From Corallincola platygyrae (GTDB taxonomy: Bacteria; Pseudomonadota; Gammaproteobacteria; Enterobacterales; Neiellaceae): 64,000 nucleotides of DNA. This document shows positions 35,303-45,111 of the stretch, in pieces. The stretch covers positions 1 to 64,000 of the forward strand of contig NZ_BAABLI010000013.1 in the NCBI RefSeq assembly GCF_039544265.1. Reading direction: 5' to 3'. Position 1 is the first letter of the stretch; each line of letters opens with the position of its first letter. The translations under genes and the position numbers were made by a program. The notes below the pieces were generated by a model. It had not been told where the DNA came from. It did not search any database and was given only the letters and a program-made list of their open reading frames with translations.

Positions 35303-36460
35303 ATGAAACATCTTTTACCTCTTGTTTTGGTTTGTTTGGGTCTTGTTGGCTGCGCAACTAATGGCAATCAGTCTGCTGGATCACAAACCATTACTAACGA
35401 TGTAACGGCTCATCGGGCTGAGCTTATGGCGCCAGCTAAGTTTGGTAGCACAAGGTTCTTCAGAGAGTTTGGTGAAAAAGCGACGCAATCTTCTCAGGAG
35501 GCTTTTGAGCAGAACGCCAATGCTGAAGCGATAGAGGAATATATCTACTTTCTGGCCGGTAGAAATGGTTTTCTTGACCAGGCAAGAAATGGCTTCTTGG
35601 GGAGCGACTGGAAAACGATTGGGTATAACGTTTTACAAGACAGGTATTCATCCGATAAACAGCAGATTGAGTGGGAATTCCTGCATGTTGAACGCAGAGA
35701 CGGGTATGTACATAGTTACTTTGCCGTCCATATATCAGGTCACATCAACTACCTGAATGTCGTGTGGTCTGAGAACAGTGAGACTATCGTTGAAATGCAC
35801 AAAGTGCTCTATAAATACGGAGAGCTAGAAGCACTTGTTTCTATCGATCAACTGTTGGAATCAGAACAGTATTCGCAAATTGAACGCTCTTACTTCAGGC
35901 ATACGATGCAAGCTATCAATCGTAGCGACTTTCAACAATTTAAGATTCGTTTTAAAGAACTGCCTGATGATCTCAAGTCACATCCACTCTTGATTGACAA
36001 CCTGGTTCAGATCGCTGCAACTGATACATCAGGTATTTTGTGGAATCAGTTGATTAGAGAGCTTGCCAGGGAGCATGAGCCTCATAGTCAATACTACAAA
36101 CACTACCTGATCTCTGAGCAGGACGAAAAAGCCCTTGAGGCGCTGGATACACTTCCCGAGTTTATTCAACGTCACGCAGGTGTTCTCATTGAACGCGCTG
36201 CTATCTACTATGATCTGGACCAAATGGATAAGGCCACCTTGATGGCCAATCAGGCGATTATTAACGATCCCTATCTTGTGATGCCTTATGTGGTGAAGCT
36301 GATGGTGGCATTGAAGAGCGATGACAGTGAAGGGGCGTTGTTAACTTTGCAGGTGCTGAAACTGCGCTTTGAAATTGAGTACGACAAGGCGGGATTGCAA
36401 GAGCTGGAAGGAGCAGATCGCTTTCTTAAGACCAGCTTCGCCGAGCAGTACTTTGGTTAA
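35303..36460 (+). CDS. lipoprotein with TPR-like C-terminus
   Basis: A 385-residue protein with a lipobox LVGC (Cys17). The N-terminal part of the mature protein has a mixed fold, and the C-terminal ~150 residues contain helix pairs similar to TPRs (AIYYDLDQMDKATLMANQAI). GGAGGA precedes the ATG. It is the second gene of the operon with the transglutaminase-like protein; a terminator follows. Function unknown. Confidence 0.75.
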   Translation: MKHLLPLVLVCLGLVGCATNGNQSAGSQTITNDVTAHRAELMAPAKFGSTRFFREFGEKATQSSQEAFEQNANAEAIEEYIYFLAGRNGFLDQARNGFLGSDWKTIGYNVLQDRYSSDKQQIEWEFLHVERRDGYVHSYFAVHISGHINYLNVVWSENSETIVEMHKVLYKYGELEALVSIDQLLESEQYSQIERSYFRHTMQAINRSDFQQFKIRFKELPDDLKSHPLLIDNLVQIAATDTSGILWNQLIRELAREHEPHSQYYKHYLISEQDEKALEALDTLPEFIQRHAGVLIERAAIYYDLDQMDKATLMANQAIINDPYLVMPYVVKLMVALKSDDSEGALLTLQVLKLRFEIEYDKAGLQELEGADRFLKTSFAEQYFG

Positions 36461-36477
36461 GCTGATTGTGTGTCATG

Positions 36478-36507
36478 AAAAAGGCGAGTCACTGGACTCG
36501 CCTTTTT
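36478..36507 (+). terminator. Rho-independent terminator after the lipoprotein gene
   Basis: The 11-bp stem AAAGGCGAGTC / GACTCGCCTTT has an ACTG loop and a T run. Confidence 0.9.
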
Positions 36508-36533
36508 CGCCATATATCCGAGAGTTTTAGCGT

Positions 36534-36908
36534 TTACATTTCGGGTGGGTGGCCCAGATCAGCTAGCTCGCGGTGCAATAGGTCATCATCTCCGACATTT
36601 AGCTCAATCAGTCGCTTCAGGTGAGAGGCGCTGTCGATGTCGATATGGTGGCAAGCCCAGCCCAGGTAATGGGCTCGTTGATGTGACAACTCGACCTCCA
36701 TGGTGATCTCAATATCTGAGCCTTCCAGTGTGAATCTAAGCTGATATTCGGCATCTTTGTCGAAGGTCCAGTTTTTGGGTTCGGCGACCAGGGCACCTTT
36801 CAGAGAGAGATCGATAAGCTCTGACACTTCCTCAGTTTCACCATTCACAATGGTCACTGGCGTGGAGAATACAATGCGAGTAAATCTACGTTTTTCAATC
36901 ATCTTCAT
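36534..36908 (-). CDS. single PilZ-domain protein
   Basis: The 124-residue protein is essentially one PilZ domain: EKRRFTRIVF (RxxxR switch) at the start and DLSLKGALV (D/NxSxxG) at ~34. It probably binds c-di-GMP. The short C-terminal tail is acidic. It stands alone between two terminators. Confidence 0.88.
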   Translation of the reverse strand: MKMIEKRRFTRIVFSTPVTIVNGETEEVSELIDLSLKGALVAEPKNWTFDKDAEYQLRFTLEGSDIEITMEVELSHQRAHYLGWACHHIDIDSASHLKRLIELNVGDDDLLHRELADLGHPPEM

Positions 36909-37034
36909 TGGTCCAGATCTGTTCTACAGCAATCATAGTCAGCAGATGTGCGCTTGAGAAGCCATCGGCCGGATTGAGTGTTGTTTAAGATCACAGGCTT
37001 AAACATCTTTGGCGCTGGCGTTCACTGCTTGTAC

Positions 37035-37063
37035 AAATAAGCCCGGCAAAACCGGGCTTATTT
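37035..37063 (-). terminator. terminator of ettA (symmetrical)
   Basis: A perfect 12-bp stem AAATAAGCCCGG (37035-37046) / CCGGGCTTATTT (37052-37063) has loop CAAAA. Confidence 0.8.
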
Positions 37064-37103
37064 CTTTCAATGAGACAGCATCGTTCAAAGAGACAGCAAA
37101 GAA

Positions 37104-38768
37104 TTAAGAGATTTTCTTGTACTTAATTCTGTGTGGCTCAACGGCTTCGGGCCCCAAGGTCTTCTTCAACCATGTCTCATAGTCTGAGAAGTTTCCTTCG
37201 AAGAAGTTCACCTGACCTTCATCGCGGTAATCCAGAATATGGGTCGCGATACGGTCGAGGAACCAACGGTCGTGCGAAATCACCATGGCACAGCCAGGGA
37301 AGTCCAACAGGGCGTTTTCCAGCGCACGCAGGGTTTCGACGTCGAGGTCGTTGGTTGGCTCATCGAGCAGGATCATGTTACCGCCGGCCTTCAACAGCTT
37401 GGCCAAATGTACACGGTTGCGCTCACCACCTGACAGTTCGCCGATGCGTTTGCCCTGTTCTGCGCCTTTGAAGTTAAAGCGGCCGACATAAGCACGGCTG
37501 TTAATTTCGACATTGCCGACGGTGAGAATATCTGCACCCTCGGAGATCTCTTCCCAAACCGTCTTATTGTCATCCATCTGATCGCGGAACTGCTCTACTG
37601 CTGCCAGTTCGACAGTGTCACCGACGGTAATGTTGCCGTTGTCAGGCGTTTCCTGTCCGAGCAGCATGCGGAACAGGGTAGATTTACCTGCGCCGTTGGC
37701 GCCGATGATGCCAACGATGGCGCCCTTCGGCACACTGAAACTCAGGTCATCAATCAGAACGCGGTCACCGTAGCCCTTACGCAGATTTTCAACTTCGATC
37801 ACCTTGTCACCCAGGCGTGGACCCGGTGGGATGTACAGTTGGTTGGTCTCGTTGCGCTTCTGGAAGTCTTTGTTCTGCAGCTCTTCAAAGCGGGCCATAC
37901 GGGCCTTGCTTTTCGCCTGGCGACCTTTGGGATTCGTGCGCACCCATTCCAGTTCTTGTTCGATTGATTTCTGGCGAGCTTTCTCGGTGGCCGCTTCCTG
38001 AGCCAGACGTTGGTCTTTTTGCTCCAGCCAACTGGAGTAGTTACCTTCCCAAGGAATACCCTGGCCACGGTCAAGTTCGAGGATCCAGCCTGCCACGTTG
38101 TCGAGGAAGTAACGGTCGTGGGTAATGGCTACCACGGTACCGTTATAGTCGTGCAGGAAGCGCTCCAGCCAGGCCACAGATTCGGCATCCAAGTGGTTGG
38201 TTGGTTCGTCGAGCAGCAGCATCTCAGGGTGAGACAGCAGCAATCGACATAGTGCTACACGGCGGCGCTCACCACCTGACAATACTTCAATCTTGGTGTC
38301 CCACTCTGGCAGGCGCAGTGCGTCTGCAGCGCGTTCCAGCGAGTTTTCAAGGTTGTGGGCGTCGGCCGTAGCCAGAATCGCTTCCAGTTCACCTTGCTCT
38401 TTTGCCAGCGCGTCGAAGTCAGCATCTGGCTCAGCGTAGGCTGCATAGATTGCATCTAGCTTGGTCATCGCGTCTTTGATGTGAGCGATAGACTCTTCCA
38501 CCACTTCGCGAACAGTTTTGTTGGGATCCAGTTCCGGTTCCTGAGGCAGGTAACCGATTTTCAGGCCAGCCATTGGGCGGGCTTCACCTTCAAACTCCGT
38601 GTCTACGCCAGCCATGATGCGCAGCAGGGTCGACTTACCGGCACCGTTAAGGCCGAGTACACCGATCTTGGCGCCTGGGAAAAAGGAGAGTGAGATATCT
38701 TTCAGGATGTGTCGTTTGGGCGGAACAATTTTGCCCAGACGGTGCATAGTAAAGACGTATTCAGCCAT
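37104..38768 (-). CDS. ettA: energy-dependent translational throttle protein
   Basis: A 554-residue ABC-F ATPase that binds the ribosomal E site and gates translation according to ATP/ADP. Two ATPase domains are present, with GLNGAGKST and GANGAGKST Walker A motifs, two LSGGE signatures, and the linker rich in Arg/Lys/Glu between them. The ATG at 38768 gives the family start MAEYVFTMHRLGK; the frame opens 39 codons earlier without support. Length agrees with E. coli EttA. Confidence 0.97.
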   Translation of the reverse strand: MAEYVFTMHRLGKIVPPKRHILKDISLSFFPGAKIGVLGLNGAGKSTLLRIMAGVDTEFEGEARPMAGLKIGYLPQEPELDPNKTVREVVEESIAHIKDAMTKLDAIYAAYAEPDADFDALAKEQGELEAILATADAHNLENSLERAADALRLPEWDTKIEVLSGGERRRVALCRLLLSHPEMLLLDEPTNHLDAESVAWLERFLHDYNGTVVAITHDRYFLDNVAGWILELDRGQGIPWEGNYSSWLEQKDQRLAQEAATEKARQKSIEQELEWVRTNPKGRQAKSKARMARFEELQNKDFQKRNETNQLYIPPGPRLGDKVIEVENLRKGYGDRVLIDDLSFSVPKGAIVGIIGANGAGKSTLFRMLLGQETPDNGNITVGDTVELAAVEQFRDQMDDNKTVWEEISEGADILTVGNVEINSRAYVGRFNFKGAEQGKRIGELSGGERNRVHLAKLLKAGGNMILLDEPTNDLDVETLRALENALLDFPGCAMVISHDRWFLDRIATHILDYRDEGQVNFFEGNFSDYETWLKKTLGPEAVEPHRIKYKKIS

Positions 38769-39001
38769 ATCTGCCTGACAGCTCTTTTGAGTAGTTAATA
38801 GAAGGATTACGGCGCGATAGTTTAGCCTAATCTGCGGGTTATAAAAGTGATTTACGTTAAGTGACCGATACGCACTTTTAGCCATATATGCAGTGCATAG
38901 ATTGGTTAAAAACGCTCCCCTTGACTAAAATTCAATCACTTAACTTGATTTTATAGATCCAGGTTACAACGCAAGCCGTCACCGACCACAGGAGTGGGAA
39001 G

Positions 39002-42000
39002 ATGATCGTAAAGGTCAACCGGACGACTACGGCGCTGTTGTTCACCCTGTCGTTGCTGTTAATTGGGGCGCCCGTCGCTTGGCTGTTATACGCCAAGTTT
39101 CAAAGTAATGAGCGTTATCTGCAGCAACGTTCGTTTGCTGTTCTGCACCAGACTCGCACTCATTTAGATAATAAATTTAAAGCCTTGGCAGGCTTGTTCA
39201 AACGTATCCCTGAAACCACCCTGTGTACATCAGAGCTTTCACCTGCCCATGAACAGTTGATTAGAAATGCTGATCCAGAATTCAAACGTGAATTGACAGA
39301 TTTTCTTGATGAGGGCGGGACCTACGTCACCAAAGAGTTTGACGAGGAAGTGCTGGATAGCATGACCTGGGAACTCAGGTGGGAACATGAGTGGGATACG
39401 TTAGAAGATGTGAAGGCAATGTCCTGTAGTAGGGACAGTGGCGCTTACGATGAGACGTTGTGTGGACTATCTACGTCTTTTTCTTTAGTCGAAAAGCCCT
39501 CCGCATCAGCGACGTTCGGCAGTGATGACTTTTTAATTGAGGGTGTCAATGCTCTGGGTTCCTGGGGGTGCCGTATCGGCATATTTGCCGAGAGCTCAGA
39601 GCTGAGAAGCTCCGGTCTGTTTGAGCTTCCCAGTATTCTGCAGGAGGTCAGGGCGGAGCTATTTTCTATTCTCGACGAGATAATTCCGAGGATAAAAGAG
39701 CAAACGCTGCTCTCCTCCATGCAGGTACAGCAAAGCAAGCGATTCACAGCGCCAGAGGAAGACGATGCTTTAGGAGAGGTAAGTGACAGCTTCGCCTCTG
39801 GTCAGCAGGATATTGAGTTAGCTAGAGAAGAGTTGTTGCTTCGGGTCAAAAGAAACAAGCTGCTTGATGGGACTAGCTTGCGTAATGCCAATGAACAGCA
39901 GGGCTGGTTTCCCATCAGCGTTGATGTAGGCAAGAAAGCCTGTACTGGTAACGACGGCGCGCCATTTGTGAGGTTCATGGCGGGAGCCAGAGGCATGTAT
40001 ATGATGCGCTGTCTTGATGCCGACAAAAAAACTGCGGGCAGCTCGGTTGTTGATCGTAACTACTTTCAGCTGGATATGACCAAGTTGCTGTTGGACAACC
40101 CGACAGTTTCACCATTTGACTTGATGATGGTCGTGAACATTGATGGTGGTGTTATCACTACGGTGAAAAGCCCCATCGAAGATGTACAGGCATCCACATC
40201 ATTTAACAGTTCCCATTTTGCCCACATTAACGACTTTCTGAAGGGCGCTGATGACAAGTCCAAACAACAGTGGGAAGAGGTAATTAAGCCGCTGTACGAG
40301 GCGTTGAAAAAATCCTCCAAAGAGTTGGGAAAGGGAAGAAAGGACAGCACGTTGGAGCGGTTACCAGCAGGCGCCGCGACAAGTCTGAATATCACTATCG
40401 GTGAAATGCCATTTCGCCTGTATCTCATGCCTTATGAGTTGCCCTACCCAGTCGTTTCCAGGAATCGACTTCAGCAGGCATATTTAGTGCTGGCCGGGTT
40501 GATCCCAATGGAAGAGGCGCGAGCATCCAAATTCAGTTTGTCTCCCTCAATGGCAGCCTTGGCCTTGGCCATCGTATTACTTCTGGTAGCCGTTTGGCCC
40601 ATTCTGCGTTTTCGATTTATGGGCATCAATCAGGCGATGGGGGCCAATGAATTCCGTATTGCACTTGCTGGAGTGGCGCTGTTCGCGCTTACCATTACGT
40701 TGGCAGCCACCGATCTATTGGTTTATAGCAATGCCAAACAGCATATACAGCGCCAACTGATGGAACTGGCGATACAGGCTCGAGACCAGGTGGGTGATGA
40801 ATTTGCTAGTAAAAGACAGTTGTTAAAGCAGATATGGCAGGTGCAATTAGACAAGAAAACCAGTGGTGATAGCAGCGAGGTTCTACGGTGTATCAAACCG
40901 CTTACCGATGCCAGCAAGTCGCAATTTGATGCGGTTAATTGCTCGCGAGACGACGTCAACAAGTTATCCGAAGTAGAGCACTACTTTTTATTAAACAGGG
41001 CGGGGCGACAGGTGGGGCCATTCTACACCTGGTATCCATTTAACCTGCTGGACAAGGGCGCGCTTGAATTGGCGCACCGGGATTATTTTAAGAAATTACA
41101 CCTTGGTAAAGGATGGATTTCGCCGGAAGGTGAACCCTTCTATCTGCAGCATATTTTCAGTCATTCTGATGGGCTTAGGAGCACGGTTGCTTCGATCAAA
41201 CTGCCACCTAATGACTGGGGAGCGGATGTTGCTGTTGCTGAGTTTCATGTCCAAAACTTGCTGGAGCCTGTGCTCCCCTATGGTTATGAACTGGCGGTGG
41301 TTGAGAATAAAAGTGGCAACGTGTTGTATCACTCGCGCCCCGAACTTAGCTTGCTGGAAAACTTCTTAGTGGCTACGGACCACGATCGTGACCTTAAGCT
41401 TGCACTCAGTAGCAATCAAGACATGACTCTCCGAGTCAGATATCAGGGCAAACCTCACTACATTGCAACGTTATCCCTGGCCTCGCAGGGGATCCCTTGG
41501 AGTGTGGTGGTGATGTATGACCACAGTCTGCTGCAGATCGTTAATTTTAATGTGCTGCTGATGGTGTTGGTAAGCATGTTGATGCTGATGTTATGTCTGT
41601 CGCTACTGCTGTGGGCTGGCAAATTATTCACGCCTGCACTCAGCTGGTTGTGGCCAAACTTTTATCGGCGTGACGTGTACCCTTGGCTGATTGTGACCGC
41701 TGTGATCAGCTTGCTGCAAGGAGTGATGTTTGGTTTTGGCGTAGAGCATGCCACTGTGCTGACAGTGGTTTACTGTCTGGTGTTGCTGATGTTCAATTGG
41801 GCCAACTTATGCCTTCAGGTCGCCCATGGACCGCTTACCACTCGGTGGCGAAGGAATACCTTGGTGACAGTGGCTTTGCTGGCTGCGCTAAGTGACATTG
41901 TCGTCACCTGGATTGTCTGGCACCAAGAGCAGATGTGGAATCCCACTACCAACTTCCATTGGAATGCCGCGGTAGTCACGATAGCGATGGTGTTTCAGGT

Positions 42001-43945
42001 GGTGTTGATGCTTCAGCAATTAAAACGCTTCCCACCGGAAGACTGCAACTGCTCAGACAGCATTGGCCGTACATGGGCACAGCGACTACATCCACTCCAT
42101 GGCGGTCTGATGCTCTGTTTGGTCGTTGTACTGCCAACATTGATCCTTTACCACCAGATATCCAAGCACCAGATATATCTGTATGGAGAGTTGTCTTCTG
42201 CGCAGATTGGTAAACAGATGGACCAGCAGTTTGGGAAAAGTCATTGGCTACTGGAAACTCTATATCCCAAGTTAGATGGTTCACGCAAAGATAGGAAGTA
42301 CCCCGCTGTAGACAAAAAAGGTGTATCACTGCAGTGGATACAACAGCGTTTTCAGCAAGATCGAAAAAATGGTTGTGGGCCCGGTGTGTTTGGCCTGGCC
42401 TGCGTTCAGGACGCCGAGAGAAACTTGTTTAATGTTAGTTACGCGGCTTATTCGGGTGCAAGAACTCCTGCTACTGCGGATATCAAAGAGAAGGGGTTTT
42501 ACGACTATTTGATCAGCTTAACGACGCCATTATCAGAGTTTGCGGCTCGGATCGGGTTCCGAGCGGCATCTAAGCCAAAATTACATGCTCCTCAGATTGA
42601 GCGCTGGGCCATGAAGGAGTCTCAGGTTGCGCTTGCAGGTTTAAAGGCTGCTGGAGCCCAAAATTCGAATGCTACCGTGGTACCGGTATTGCCCACTGCG
42701 TTTGCCATGGCGATGGAATCAATTTGGCTAATGTTACTGGCACTTCTGCTGATCGGTGGTTTGTTATACAAGGTGTTCCGCTCTCTTGCTGAAAGAAGTT
42801 TGGGACTATTGATCCCCAGGGTGTTGGAGCAGCGTTTCCCGCATAGAGGTTTGATGCGTCAGGTGCTGCACAAAGCAACCAAGGTGCCCGGAGGGGTGTT
42901 GATGATCTGGCCTGGGCAAAGAAAGTTGATGCGATATCGTCGTTGGCTTGGCTCTGAACACGGTATTCATTGGTTGGACTTGGCAGATCCCAATGCTGAA
43001 TTACCAATGCGTTATGGGCAGGGAGTCTCCTCGCCGCTGCCAAGACTAGAAGGTTGGGAAGTCGTAGTGTGTTACAACCTGGAGGTGGCTGCTGCAAGTG
43101 ATGAACTGCGTGGTCATGCCTTGTCTTTATTGCAGAAACTGCTAGAGCGCCGACAGTCGCTTGATGCCATGGGGTTTGTTCTGTGCTGCGAACGTTCTCC
43201 GCTTTACCGTTTGATTAGAAATCAGGCTTATGAGCAGCCAGCAATCGGGAGCAGTGACAGACATTACGATAATGAAAACCAGCAGTGGGCTCAGCTGTTT
43301 AGCTGCTTACGTAAGTTCTACGCTTGGAGTCCTCAGCATCAAGGATTCGGGCTGATGCCTGATGAGGATATCAAACAACACTGCTACTGGCTGAGTAAAA
43401 GAGAAGCGGGAGTATGGCCTGATCTTCGTCTTATTCACTTCGAGTTCAAACGCTGGTATACCCGCCATGCGCCCACATCATTTGAGCCTCAGGATCTGGA
43501 AACCTGGTATATCGCCAATGCAGGAAGTATCTATCGGCGAAAGTGGGAGCTGTGTACCCGAGATGAGAAAGTAGCACTCTACCAATTGGCGACAGGCAGC
43601 TTTATCAACTGCCACAATCTCGAAGTAATCGAGCACCTGGAGCGGGGTGGATATGTGGTACGAGACCCAAGGCTGAGAGTGTGCAACCGAAGTTTCGAAC
43701 GGTTTGTACTGGCCGCCGAGCGTAGTGAAGTGATGGAAGAGTGGTTACAGCAAGCATCTGTTAGTGCATGGAACCTTATTCGGATCCCACTGCTGACGCT
43801 AATTTTGGTTGCAGTTGGCGCGGTGCTATATCTATTCAACACTGAACTGGAAAGCTTGGCCGCAGCACTCGCGGCAGCGCCAGCAATTATTGCTTTGCTA
43901 GCCAGGGGGATGGCATTCGTGCGAGGCAGTCCTGTCAGTGACTAA
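39002..43945 (+). CDS. giant multi-pass membrane protein with two extracytoplasmic sensor-like domains, function unknown
   Basis: 1647 residues. Predicted layout: helix ~10-32, extracytoplasmic domain to ~515, two helices (~515-538, ~553-575), a second Cache-like domain (~580-845), six helices (~846-1050), a further loop and a helix at ~1237-1260, a cytoplasmic region to ~1590, and two last helices. The cytoplasmic part resembles an NTPase core without a usable P-loop: VLMIWPGQRK where Walker A is expected, then EVVVCYNLEV and GFVLCCERSPL. A winged-helix-like segment follows (LCTRDEKVALYQLATGSFIN). No known output domain is recognised. GGAGTGGG lies before the ATG. Confidence 0.75.
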   Translation: MIVKVNRTTTALLFTLSLLLIGAPVAWLLYAKFQSNERYLQQRSFAVLHQTRTHLDNKFKALAGLFKRIPETTLCTSELSPAHEQLIRNADPEFKRELTDFLDEGGTYVTKEFDEEVLDSMTWELRWEHEWDTLEDVKAMSCSRDSGAYDETLCGLSTSFSLVEKPSASATFGSDDFLIEGVNALGSWGCRIGIFAESSELRSSGLFELPSILQEVRAELFSILDEIIPRIKEQTLLSSMQVQQSKRFTAPEEDDALGEVSDSFASGQQDIELAREELLLRVKRNKLLDGTSLRNANEQQGWFPISVDVGKKACTGNDGAPFVRFMAGARGMYMMRCLDADKKTAGSSVVDRNYFQLDMTKLLLDNPTVSPFDLMMVVNIDGGVITTVKSPIEDVQASTSFNSSHFAHINDFLKGADDKSKQQWEEVIKPLYEALKKSSKELGKGRKDSTLERLPAGAATSLNITIGEMPFRLYLMPYELPYPVVSRNRLQQAYLVLAGLIPMEEARASKFSLSPSMAALALAIVLLLVAVWPILRFRFMGINQAMGANEFRIALAGVALFALTITLAATDLLVYSNAKQHIQRQLMELAIQARDQVGDEFASKRQLLKQIWQVQLDKKTSGDSSEVLRCIKPLTDASKSQFDAVNCSRDDVNKLSEVEHYFLLNRAGRQVGPFYTWYPFNLLDKGALELAHRDYFKKLHLGKGWISPEGEPFYLQHIFSHSDGLRSTVASIKLPPNDWGADVAVAEFHVQNLLEPVLPYGYELAVVENKSGNVLYHSRPELSLLENFLVATDHDRDLKLALSSNQDMTLRVRYQGKPHYIATLSLASQGIPWSVVVMYDHSLLQIVNFNVLLMVLVSMLMLMLCLSLLLWAGKLFTPALSWLWPNFYRRDVYPWLIVTAVISLLQGVMFGFGVEHATVLTVVYCLVLLMFNWANLCLQVAHGPLTTRWRRNTLVTVALLAALSDIVVTWIVWHQEQMWNPTTNFHWNAAVVTIAMVFQVVLMLQQLKRFPPEDCNCSDSIGRTWAQRLHPLHGGLMLCLVVVLPTLILYHQISKHQIYLYGELSSAQIGKQMDQQFGKSHWLLETLYPKLDGSRKDRKYPAVDKKGVSLQWIQQRFQQDRKNGCGPGVFGLACVQDAERNLFNVSYAAYSGARTPATADIKEKGFYDYLISLTTPLSEFAARIGFRAASKPKLHAPQIERWAMKESQVALAGLKAAGAQNSNATVVPVLPTAFAMAMESIWLMLLALLLIGGLLYKVFRSLAERSLGLLIPRVLEQRFPHRGLMRQVLHKATKVPGGVLMIWPGQRKLMRYRRWLGSEHGIHWLDLADPNAELPMRYGQGVSSPLPRLEGWEVVVCYNLEVAAASDELRGHALSLLQKLLERRQSLDAMGFVLCCERSPLYRLIRNQAYEQPAIGSSDRHYDNENQQWAQLFSCLRKFYAWSPQHQGFGLMPDEDIKQHCYWLSKREAGVWPDLRLIHFEFKRWYTRHAPTSFEPQDLETWYIANAGSIYRRKWELCTRDEKVALYQLATGSFINCHNLEVIEHLERGGYVVRDPRLRVCNRSFERFVLAAERSEVMEEWLQQASVSAWNLIRIPLLTLILVAVGAVLYLFNTELESLAAALAAAPAIIALLARGMAFVRGSPVSD

Positions 43946-44001
43946 GGGCTGACTGGACGTGGGCATCCAGCCCCGAGCTTCTGTAATTGAGAATCTGGCA
44001 C

Positions 44002-44142
44002 CTAGAATTCTTTGGTGTAGACGGATTCACCAGTGATGTGTGAGGGCTCTCCAGCCATCAGATTGATTAGCAAGCCGGTGATCAATAAGCCGCAAAAGCC
44101 GCTGCCAAGTAGTGCCAGTGTTGCTATCAGTGCTTCAAACAT
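44002..44142 (-). CDS. 46-residue single-helix membrane peptide
   Basis: A short gene in the 430-base gap after the giant protein, on the opposite strand. AGGAGAG lies seven bases before its ATG, one of the strongest ribosome binding sites in the window. The product is Met-Phe-Glu, then a hydrophobic helix (~4-29, ALIATLALLGSGFCGLLITG), then a polar tail ending in YTKEF. I do not know the family. The plus-strand frame over the same bases has no such support. Confidence 0.6.
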   Translation of the reverse strand: MFEALIATLALLGSGFCGLLITGLLINLMAGEPSHITGESVYTKEF

Positions 44143-44376
44143 GGGCGCTCTCCTGTTGTTCTCTGCATCCAGAAACAAGCAGAAGCCAGGCCAGTCTTTG
44201 TTTTTATCCCGTCTACGCTATGTAACCTGTTGAAAGCTTTTTGATTAAAGTTTGTTCATGGCTGTTTTTGAGTAGGTTCTCTGCGGCCAACTTTTCGCTT
44301 ATTTCATGGATTGCTATTTTTTGGTGATCCATTATGGTTCGCGCTTTGGTTCTATTCCGTATAACGGGCCGAGAAA

Positions 44377-44991
44377 ATGATGTCCCTGACCGCGTGGTTT
44401 TCTGTCTTTTTAATCTGTTTGTTGGGCGCGGCTACGCCCGGACCAAGCCTGGCCATTGTGATGCGGAACTGTGTTCACCGCAGTCGTACCCATGGCTTGG
44501 TGGCAAGCTGGTGTCATGCATTAGCTATCGGTCTTTATGCTTTGGCAGCCATTTTGGGGTTGGGGTTGGTGATTCAAAAGTACCCCACAGTGTTTCAGGG
44601 CATTATGTATCTCGGCGCAGCCTACCTGGTCTGGTTGGCGAGTAAGGCGCTAAGAGCAGGCAAGAGTGGATTTAGTCTTGAAAAGAACGGCGACCCAGAG
44701 CCGCTAACAAAAGCAATGGTTGAAGGTTCTACCATTGTATTTCTCAACCCCAAGATAGCGCTATTTTTCACGGCGCTGTTCAGCCAGTTTATCTATCCAG
44801 ATATGCCTTGGCAGGTGGTGGCTATTTTAGTTGCAACTGTCACCATTGTTGATGGTTGCTGGTATACCCTGGTCTCTCTGGTGCTTTCCCACCATGGCTT
44901 ACTGCCATGGTTGCAGCGTCATGGTCACTGGATAGATCGCATCACGGGCGTGGTATTTTTGCTGGTCGCCGTGCGGGTTGTACTGCAATAA
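44377..44991 (+). CDS. LysE/RhtB family amino-acid exporter
   Basis: A 204-residue protein with six predicted helices. The family signature GAATPGPSLAIVMRNC near the N-terminus and FLNPKIALFFTALFSQF in the middle are intact. It exports an amino acid or derivative; the substrate is unknown. Either ATG 44377 or 44380 may start it. Confidence 0.9.
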   Translation: MMSLTAWFSVFLICLLGAATPGPSLAIVMRNCVHRSRTHGLVASWCHALAIGLYALAAILGLGLVIQKYPTVFQGIMYLGAAYLVWLASKALRAGKSGFSLEKNGDPEPLTKAMVEGSTIVFLNPKIALFFTALFSQFIYPDMPWQVVAILVATVTIVDGCWYTLVSLVLSHHGLLPWLQRHGHWIDRITGVVFLLVAVRVVLQ

Positions 44992-45111
44992 CTGCTTTGT
45001 TTGAGGTCAATTAAGCGACAATAACTAGGCATTAAGTCAGTCTCAGGGTAAAATACGCCGCCTTAAAACCACCAGTTAGTCCATTTTTTATGGCACCCGC
45101 CAGGAGAAACC

